64,000 bases of DNA. Source: Zarea fungicola. Taxonomy: Eukaryota > Ascomycota > Sordariomycetes > Hypocreales > Cordycipitaceae. Where the stretch lies: contig FWCC01000302.1 of assembly GCA_900169235.1 (NCBI GenBank), positions 49,965 to 113,964 of the forward strand. The letters run 5' to 3'. The notes below the pieces were generated by a model. The model did no database searches. It worked only from the letters and a program-made list of their open reading frames with translations, and was not told the DNA's origin. Shown here in pieces: positions 57,424 through 64,000 of the stretch (position 1 is its first letter; every line of letters begins with the position of its first letter). A program made the position numbers and the translations under genes.

Positions 57424-58032
57424 GATGTGGGAGAAAAGTTGCGTAACGATGCAATGAATTCGAGCAAAGAAAAAAAAGATCCAGGATTTAATTCGTATTT
57501 TAATCCAACAGGTACTCGCTCATTATTATTTCTAGGTTCGCGCCGCGGAGAAGCAGCATCACCACCGTGTCAGGTGCCGCGACATGTTCCCCATGACGGT
57601 CAGGCGGTAAGACACGCAGGTGCGATCGTCCAGGCTACTGCGCAACAGAGGGGAATACGATATCCCACAGGGTGCAAACATTGCAGTCATAGTGAAATCC
57701 ATTGCCAAATTCTTTGCACATTTTAATGAAGGGAACCGCGGTGGTCGACTGCTGCTGATGTGCCAATGGCGAATGGTCGTTGGCGGTGCGCCGCAGTCTT
57801 TATTAGTTTAGTACGCTACACAGCGTCCACTAATAAAAGGCGGTTGATGCAAAAGTACGGATTATTACGTTCAGATATTCACGTGCGCTACAGGAACTAA
57901 CGGGTTGAACCGTGATTCAGCTATCCTAATTCTACAGCACTACTCATCGCTGCATTCAACCAATGACTGCTTCTGCGATTTTCACTCTTAAATAAGCGTC
58001 AAAATCATCACTCTTAAATAATCGTAAAAATC
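57424..58032. other. Divergent upstream region, CLC (-) and conserved hypothetical gene (+)
   Basis: 609 bases with both promoters. Immediately before the right-hand gene sits a 26-base tandem duplication (57982-58033). Confidence 0.5.
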
Positions 58033-58033
58033 A
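57982..58033. repeat. 26-bp imperfect tandem duplication overlapping a start codon
   Basis: Units 57982-58007 and 58008-58033 both begin TCACTCTTAAATAA and differ at two positions. The last base of unit two is the A of the ATG at 58033. Confidence 0.75.
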
Positions 58034-58671
58034 TGCAAGACAGTGTCGTTGACCTATCCAACGAGACGTTGACCTGGGATGGCCGGGTAAAGGATGCGCG
58101 GAAGCAAAACGACCCCGTCGCGACCCTCACAATCGCCCAAGCAGGCGCAGATGCCATAACCAAGCGCATCGCAGGGACGCCAAAATCAGAATGGACAGAA
58201 GAAGAAAAGTCTGCCCTGACCAGCGTGAAGCGCTTCACGTACAATGCTGCTGCCGATGCGTGGCCTGGCTGGAGCCTCGACGGGCCGCGTCTTGATGCCG
58301 CCACCTTGACGTCTGCCAAGGCGCTCGCGCAGACATCGACGAATTTGGTCGTCGAGCTGCAACTGGGCGCCATCCAAGAGGGTACGGGCCTGTGGCTTGT
58401 CGGGGCATTTGATCTTGCGCTGGGCAATCTGGACGAGGCGTTGTCACTGTTTACCAGGGCGTCTGCGCTGTACGCCGCCGTGCCGGCACCTGGCCTGGCC
58501 CTGTTGACAAATGGTTATGCAGTGATTGTGACGGGCATGCTGAGAAAACTGCCACGGGAGGACATATCAAGAGACTTGGAGAGTGTTTGCGCAGAGATTT
58601 TGTCGGGTCCTTTCCATGATGGCCAAGAGTGGGTTGAGCAGCTTCGCACGGCGTTGGCCGTCTTTACATAA
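58033..58671 (+). CDS. Conserved hypothetical protein, helical, TPR-like
   Basis: Single exon, 212 aa. The protein is almost entirely alpha-helical and rich in Ala and Leu. Helices such as AKALAQTSTNLVVELQLGAIQ and NLDEALSLFTRASALYAAV have the spacing of tetratricopeptide-like pairs (…A…G…L…A…Y/F). No signal peptide or membrane helix is convincing, so it is probably cytosolic. I do not recognise a named family. Codon use matches the neighbouring GC-rich block (CLC gene), suggesting it is a resident rather than acquired gene. The start is set by the first ATG, which falls at the end of a tandem duplication. Opposite-strand ORFs here are shadows. Confidence 0.7.
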   Translation: MQDSVVDLSNETLTWDGRVKDARKQNDPVATLTIAQAGADAITKRIAGTPKSEWTEEEKSALTSVKRFTYNAAADAWPGWSLDGPRLDAATLTSAKALAQTSTNLVVELQLGAIQEGTGLWLVGAFDLALGNLDEALSLFTRASALYAAVPAPGLALLTNGYAVIVTGMLRKLPREDISRDLESVCAEILSGPFHDGQEWVEQLRTALAVFT

Positions 58672-60292
58672 CGTAGCTATTAATTGGATTAAATGCCGGC
58701 TTTCCCAGTTTGGCTAAACACTTAGCCCGGGTCCAGGGCAGAATCTAATTTAGTTTCTATTTATTTGATGGTTATTTCCCAGTGTTTCCATTACCTGTAG
58801 GCACCCCAATCAGTCTCGCCTCTTTTTCCCGACATCCTACTGGATGTCGGGCACAGGTATCTCAGTGGGAGTTCAACGTCATTTCAACATCCGAATAGGC
58901 CGCTTTGGAATCCCTTTTGCCTGATGCACCCGACAAATGTCTCGGTCCCGGGCTGTACGGCGACACACTCCGCGATCTACCCCACAAACTGTGACTCGCT
59001 TGTCGCACTTGTTGGATGTCACCCAGCGCAAACGGCCGTGATGACGTCGGCCTACCAAGAGTTCGGGTTTCCCGAAGGTGGCTGAAAATGGAGCCATTTC
59101 GAATCGTCTAGGGCTCAGGGTCCAGCAACGCGCGGGGCGGAGTTAACGATCTGCCCTCTATGACCAGAATCCCTGGAGGAGCAACACAATTGCCTACTGC
59201 GTTGAAGCCAAGTATGCTTACTTATTGAAAAAGCAGTACACTGGATAAAGAAGTGTGGTTTGATTTCAAAAACATGAAAACTTCATCTTATAAAGCTGCG
59301 CGACGGCTGAAAGATCGATTGTAAGCATCCGGACTTACACCACCGGAGCTTAAGTCTTGTCCGTCCCAGCATCTAGGGAACTTTGCTGCTTACCTATACG
59401 GCTAGGTGCGAACTGCTAGTTTGCCAGGCACAGTGGCTTGACCAGGGCCACAGCCCCCGGGGAGTTAGCAATGTTCGGTACTCGCGGGTTCGTGGCTACC
59501 CGGCGCCTACCGAGTGACGTGCAGTCCTACAAGGGTGTTCCTGGATAGGCCGGCTGTACAAGGTATTCAACGGTTGTCTATGTTGTTTTGTCTGCGTTGG
59601 TAATCCAGCACTAAGGATGGCACATGGCCACTTCAACTACCATTAATAATGTTTTATCAGGGCCAACTAATGGCTCGGCCAAGCCTAGGTGGAGAACGCG
59701 TGATAGGCTAATCGAAAAATTACTGCATTCAGGTGAATGCCCCATATAATTCCAGTGGAATTATTCTGTGCTAGTCTTTGTAATAAGCTACAAACTTGGC
59801 TTCAATTCACTGCCACGGTTAGGCTATGCTCGTGCTTTTGACCCGCCACTGCTAGTAGCTCTAGTTACATGACAAATTTCTGACCAAACGGACATCTGGG
59901 TATTAAACTTGACCGTGGTGCCTGGTTTTCGGGCACAGAATGAACGCGAAGCTAGGAGACCAATACGAGCTATCGAGATCGTCTGCTTTGCAGGTTCCTA
60001 TATAATATCACACCGGGGCTTCGTTACTGCTTCCGGTTTTACTGCCTGCTAGCTTTCCACAACACATTTCATGTACCGCTCGTATCAATTGGATAGAGTT
60101 TTTCTTTTCGAGGCTACATTGTGTATTAGATAGTGTGTCGTTGTTTTTATTTACGTTACAGACTCTCAAATTAACGTTTTCCACTATTATTTCAAAGCCA
60201 ATTGCGCCTAGCTCCTACTCGCCACCCTGGCGCATATAGCGTCAAGTATAGCACAACACGGCGATTTACATATACTGTCGCCAAACAAGGGT
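58672..60292. other. Intergenic, 1.6 kb
   Basis: No supported gene. A perfect short hairpin lies at 58828-58851. The right end is the promoter of the Zn2Cys6 gene. Confidence 0.5.
58828..58851. repeat. Perfect hairpin, 10-bp stem and 4-base loop
   Basis: Arms CCCGACATCC and GGATGTCGGG around TACT, about 157 bases after the stop at 58671. A 3'-end structural element or a chance palindrome. Confidence 0.5.
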
Positions 60293-61430
60293 ATGGCCGC
60301 ACACAACATGCCATCGCCGTCAACAGCAAAGGACACGGGGAAGAAGCCCCAGTCACGCAGGCCTAGTGCTCCGACTTCCAGACGAGCCTCCAGCGCCTCC
60401 TCTTCGCGAGACTACGAGCACAGCACACCGGGCAGCGACGGGCAGGTACTCCGAAAACGTGTATGGAAAGCCTGCGACAGATGTCGCATGAGAAAGACCA
60501 AAGTAAGTGAAATACCAGTTGCAACCCAAAAAAAAAGAAGGAAGAAAAAAACGGAGAAGAAACCCGGTTTTAACATTTTCTAGTGCGATGCAGCCATTCC
60601 GTGTAAGCGGTGCAAGGAGGACGGCCATGTCTGTACCATAGCCCGTCGAAACAAGAGCCAGTATAAGCCAGTGCGACCTGGGTAAGAAATGAGATAATCT
60701 ATTCACTCCGTCCTGACAGCAAATGTCGAAAAAAAAATCGTCCTTGCTAACAAATAGAATTTCAAGATATGCAGAGGTGCTAGAAAACAACCAGGCCATC
60801 CTCGCTGCCACGATTTACAAGCTCTACGCCATGGTTCGAAATTCGGTCCCGTGGGACCTCGGCGACCCGGAATTAAACGACCACGGCCAGCCCATCGTCC
60901 ACGAAATCGCGCGCAAGCTGGGCTGTGTGCGGCCAGACGATGAGATGGACTTGCCAAGCCAGTCTGCCTTCCCCGATGACATGGCCAGCATATCTGAGCT
61001 GACCCGCCAGCTCGGGCAGAACCTGGCCTGGGACTATGCGCAAGTTCAAGACATGCAGGATATGAACGTAGGAGACGGCGGCAGAGGCGAGGTAGCAGGG
61101 CGATTGGAGCCAGACACGTCTAGTCATGAACAACACAGCAAGAGTATGGATTGGAGCGGCATGGATACGTTGCTTTATTCTCCATGGGACTTGGCCGTGG
61201 ACGGCAATGTAGAATCCGGCAATATGGTGCTGCACGGAGATGCCAGTGCTCTATTGCCGTCCGAGTCGTCGACGTCGTTGTCGGGTCCAACTCCAGACAT
61301 GCTGGAGCATCCCTGGACAATACAAGATTTACAGCTGCAGCAGTCAGTGTTATTTCCGAACCCGACCGTGTCTAATCAGGGGCATCTTGAGGAGGATTCA
61401 GAGACAATTGAACACGATGAACATTACTAA
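60293..61430 (+). CDS. Zn2Cys6 binuclear-cluster transcription factor
   Basis: Three exons, 60293-60502, 60584-60681 and 60758-61430, give 326 aa. The zinc cluster is split by intron 1: ACDRCRMRKTK in exon 1 and CDAAIPCKRCKEDGHVC in exon 2 give the full six-Cys pattern (C-x2-C-x6-C, then C-x2-C with the last Cys further on). The N-terminus is Ser/Arg/Pro-rich and disordered. After the cluster comes ISRYAEVLENNQAILAATIYKLYAMV, a likely dimerising helix, then a region rich in Asp, Ser and Gln. The usual long fungal TF domain (Fungal_trans) is absent, so the factor is short. It is nuclear and sits between the CLC gene and a membrane protein. Confidence 0.9.
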
Positions 61431-62171
61431 AAGGATAACGAGGTTGTGTGGCTTTCATGAGACCAGGAATGTGTGTTATGATGAACTGTAACGATATGAT
61501 GAATTTTACTACTACTAATTTTACTAGAATAGATATTAAATTGCACAGAGAAATAAGCGACCTCACTGCCGGTTATACTGTGTCTTGGTATCTCATAACG
61601 GTGCGACAGAGTTGACTGGTTCAGCTGAGCTCATCGGGCTTACAGGGCTTACAGGGGGCCCATCCTACTGTCATGTTTGCATGTGCGCTGAAGAGAATTG
61701 TACGCCTTTTCAAACCGATCAGATCGGCGATGTAATTATGCAGGGCTACACTTTGTCGTCTTGACGCATTCATTCCTCTTGACATATTTATTCCTCTTTA
61801 GCCAAAAAAAAAATAAAAAAATCAGCTTTTACTGGAAAATTTAGTTCATGTTCATTAAGTTGTATTAATGTCGAGTGGTGGAGCGGTGTACTAACGGCCC
61901 TCTTTGACGCCCACAAATAACAATCCACCCATGGGAGCAGCCATGTAAAACCTCTGCCAAAATCTTCAAACGAAGAAGAAAAAAAAAACGCAAAATGTAT
62001 CTATCTATAGTGGGGTATTTGAAAATGCCAATGATGCTTGAAAGTCAAAAACAATTCGTAAAATCGTCCCCTGCTCTCCCGTGTCGTCGTCCCATTTGCT
62101 CTGTTTAACAGAAAAGTCCAGCTTCTTCTGCGCCTTTCCATTACTGCTTTCGCCACCAACTTCCCATTCCC
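61431..62171. other. Convergent intergenic spacer
   Basis: 741 bases with 3' ends of two genes; a near-repeat GGGCTTACA occurs twice at about 61638-61656. No coding sequence supported. Confidence 0.5.
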
Positions 62172-62693
62172 TCACTCAACAGTCAGCGTCTTGGTGACGG
62201 CCACCATGGCGCACACCCAGCCCAGCAGATCCGTCGTCATGGTCCGCATCATGTTGACCCGCAGCCACCGAATCTGCTGCTCGACGTTGCTCAGCCCTTC
62301 CTCGTCTTCAATGGCGACGCCCTCGTCCTCCACCATGGCCTGCACGGGACCGGCCACAAACGGCACCCACGCCAGGTGCGCCGCCGCGCAGGCCGCCGCG
62401 CCCGCGTACCAGCCCACCGAGGCCTGCCGCTGCAGGAGGGGCCGCGCGAGGTAGATGGCCGCCAGGGAGGACGTGGTGGTGGCGGCGATGTACGAGAGCA
62501 CCCTGGGCAGGCCACGCTTCAGCAGGCGCGTCCAGTAGGCCGGCAGCAGGCTGTTGGCGTCGCGGTATGTGCTGCGCAGGGTCATGAGGCGCAGGAAGAG
62601 CTCCTGGTCGAAGCCGTAGAGGAGGGTGGCGGTGGAGGAGATGGCCGGCAGGAGGAGGAGGGCAGTCCTGGCCGCCATGTCGTCGGGGTGCAT
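62172..62693 (-). CDS. DUF1772-like small membrane protein (anthrone-oxygenase-like fold)
   Basis: Single exon, 173 aa. The layout is that of the DUF1772 family: a first helix (TALLLLPAISSTATLLYG), a loop with SLLPAYWTRLLKRG, a second helix (VLSYIAATTTSSLAAIYLA), a third (WYAGAAACAAAHLAWVPFVAGPVQAM), then WLRVNMMRTMTTDLLGWVCAMVA as the last helix. The W-x2-x-N-x2-R pattern is the usual family mark. Members include an anthrone oxygenase of fungal polyketide pathways, but most have no known function. It is probably in an internal membrane. Very GC-rich coding makes long open frames on the other strand, which I reject. The upstream part of the gene is not shortened, as the first ATG is just before helix 1. 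Confidence 0.75.
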   Translation of the reverse strand: MHPDDMAARTALLLLPAISSTATLLYGFDQELFLRLMTLRSTYRDANSLLPAYWTRLLKRGLPRVLSYIAATTTSSLAAIYLARPLLQRQASVGWYAGAAACAAAHLAWVPFVAGPVQAMVEDEGVAIEDEEGLSNVEQQIRWLRVNMMRTMTTDLLGWVCAMVAVTKTLTVE

Positions 62694-63182
62694 CTGGACG
62701 GTGGGATGTATGTGGAATGTATGTTTATGTGTATGTGGTATTGGTAAGTGGTGGTACTGTAAATGTTTGCTGTTGCTTTAATCTTGCAAGTCGTAAACGT
62801 TTTGTATGGCTTCTTGATCATGTAGAAAAGAAAAACAAGAACAAAATCCCCGAGGCTGGGCGAGCTTTATTATCACTTGAAAACTCATATTGCGGTATTG
62901 CAAATATTTTTTTTAAGCTTTATCATCAAGGGAGTCAGGGACCCCTGGAAACTTGTTCCCAAAACGGGTGGCGGGCGCCACATCACATCAGGTTCTATAA
63001 ATATTAGGCCAAAAGGAAAACAGGCTATCCATCCAATCAAAATAGCTCACCGTGCTTTTTATGCCTGCCTGTATCGCTTTTTTCGGCATCGACCGCCGAA
63101 GTGCAAGATAAGTTTGCTGCATGGGTGGAGCCACTCTGACTCAATCGTGTAGCCGCAGCATGCAGCACCACATGTAACATGC
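62694..63182. other. Upstream region of the DUF1772-like gene
   Basis: 489 bases; promoter of the minus-strand gene and featureless sequence. Confidence 0.5.
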
Positions 63183-63810
63183 CCACCACCTTTTTATTTA
63201 ACAGGGGCTTATTATCGATGGTGCTATCTCTGCAAAAAAAAAAAAAATTTGCGCTTGGCCCTTTACAAATCCGCAGAGCCTCTGATAGCCTATCGATGGG
63301 AATACACCGGCCTTGTCATTGCCAATGGCTGTCAGGCACACCACCACATGCATAATCTTCCGAGACATGATCTCACCGCAACAAAAAAGCATGCCATTTG
63401 ATAGGATGTCATGAAACTTCAAAATGAGGCTACTTTCCCAGTATCCATCTGCTTAATCCAAGGACATTTTTTCCTTTGCTTTTTTTTTCCAAGGATAAAT
63501 TCCAGGGCGGGTGTACCCGACTACTGGCTCCGCCGCTTGACAGCTATCAGTCCCGAGGCCGCCCGTAGCTGGCCAGCGGTTCCACCGCTCAGCCCAGCCT
63601 TATATCTTTCATCAGGTCCTTTCGATAAGATGATAAGATCGCACAAGCTTTGCTCGCGATATGAATCAGTAATCGAAACGTATGCTGATAGCCAGCGCGC
63701 GGCATGTAAAGAAAGAGTGGCACTGCTGCGCAGCCTAGTTATAGCACCAGGGACAGGCAACAGTTGACTACACCATCGATAATAAGCCCCTGTTAAATAA
63801 AGGATGGTGG
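63183..63810. repeat. Inverted repeat pair, ~40-bp arms (31 bp perfect), ~550-bp centre
   Basis: Left arm 63183-63223, right arm 63771-63810, in inverted orientation. The inner 31 bases are identical (63193-63223 against 63771-63801), with one indel and small changes in the outer part. The centre has no recognisable transposase; the small open frames inside are not convincing. No clear target-site duplication is seen beside the outer ends. This is consistent with a small non-autonomous DNA transposon (MITE-like) or with an inverted duplication. Confidence 0.65.
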
Positions 63811-63978
63811 TTCGCACACTGATTTGTGGATATATATCTGTCAAGCAGATATGGGATAATAATCCAGCCCTGGTTGTGGCTGGCCACTTTTTGGCGCAAC
63901 AATATCCCTGCCTGAAGCTGTTGGCGGTTTGTTAGCGGGGCAGGGTTTGTACAGGCCACCTGCCGCGCTTTTCGCTGC

Positions 63979-64000
63979 TACAGTGGGTCAAAAGTAATTC
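63979..64000 (+). mobile_element. Possible Tc1/mariner-type terminal end at the window edge
   Basis: TA is followed by CAGTGGGTCAAAAG at the last bases of the window, which resembles the terminal-repeat start of fungal Tc1/mariner elements beside a TA target site. The rest of the element would be outside the window, so this is weak. Confidence 0.2.

Noticed and set aside
62376..62747. Plus-strand ORF opposite the DUF1772-like gene
   Set aside because: Gly/Arg-rich low-complexity translation of a GC-rich antisense; the minus strand has clear membrane helices.
1..64000. tRNA, rRNA and CRISPR features
   Set aside because: No tRNA A/B-box pair in cloverleaf context, no rRNA-like stretch and no regularly spaced repeats were seen; CRISPR is not expected in a fungal nuclear genome.

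Overview
This window reads as filamentous ascomycete nuclear DNA, most likely Sordariomycetes and probably Hypocreales. The evidence is short 50-80 nt introns with GTAAGT/GTATGT donors and CTAAC-type branch points, and families typical of that group: a CFEM-domain Pth11-like receptor, a HET-domain protein, Zn2Cys6 and bZIP regulators, a secreted GH16 glucanase and DUF1772-like membrane proteins. I cannot name the species. About 25 protein-coding genes can be supported and most are spliced; all exon joins were worked out by eye from reading frame and splice signals. No tRNA, rRNA or CRISPR array was seen. LAYOUT. 1-5 kb: the 3' end of TIM22, a membrane-anchored GH16 beta-glucanase and a cAMP-receptor-like GPCR. 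5-31 kb: a sparse, AT-richer accessory stretch holding a Kex2-type cysteine-rich secreted peptide, a beta-carbonic anhydrase, a 12-TM MFS transporter, a peroxiredoxin-like protein, a UstS-like glutathione transferase, a broken beta-propeller gene, two bZIP factors flanking a DUF1330 gene, a lone enoyl-reductase-type dehydrogenase, an SDR, a UDP-glycosyltransferase with a frameshift, and a secreted kievitone-hydratase/AttH-like lipocalin protein. 31-53 kb: more scattered accessory genes, namely a fungal transcription factor without a zinc cluster, a DUF4267 membrane protein, two secreted proteins, a second SDR, an alpha/beta hydrolase, a CFEM-GPCR, a decayed HEAT-repeat gene and an intact HET-domain gene. 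53.9-62.7 kb: GC-richer, more compact DNA with a 4-TM protein, a CLC chloride channel, a conserved hypothetical protein, a Zn2Cys6 factor and a DUF1772-like membrane protein. The end of the window carries a 31-bp perfect inverted repeat pair. HOW THE GENES MAY FIT TOGETHER. The 7.8-31 kb stretch has the tailoring, transport, redox and regulatory genes of a secondary-metabolite locus (MFS, GST, enoyl reductase, SDR, glycosyltransferase, AttH-like enzyme, bZIPs), but no PKS, NRPS, terpene cyclase or DMATS is visible. It is either the edge or remnant of a cluster or a loose set of detoxification genes. Two genes in it are visibly damaged. The clearest unfamiliar object is the two-exon gene at 6688-7115, whose second exon encodes a short peptide with eight cysteines directly after a dibasic site.
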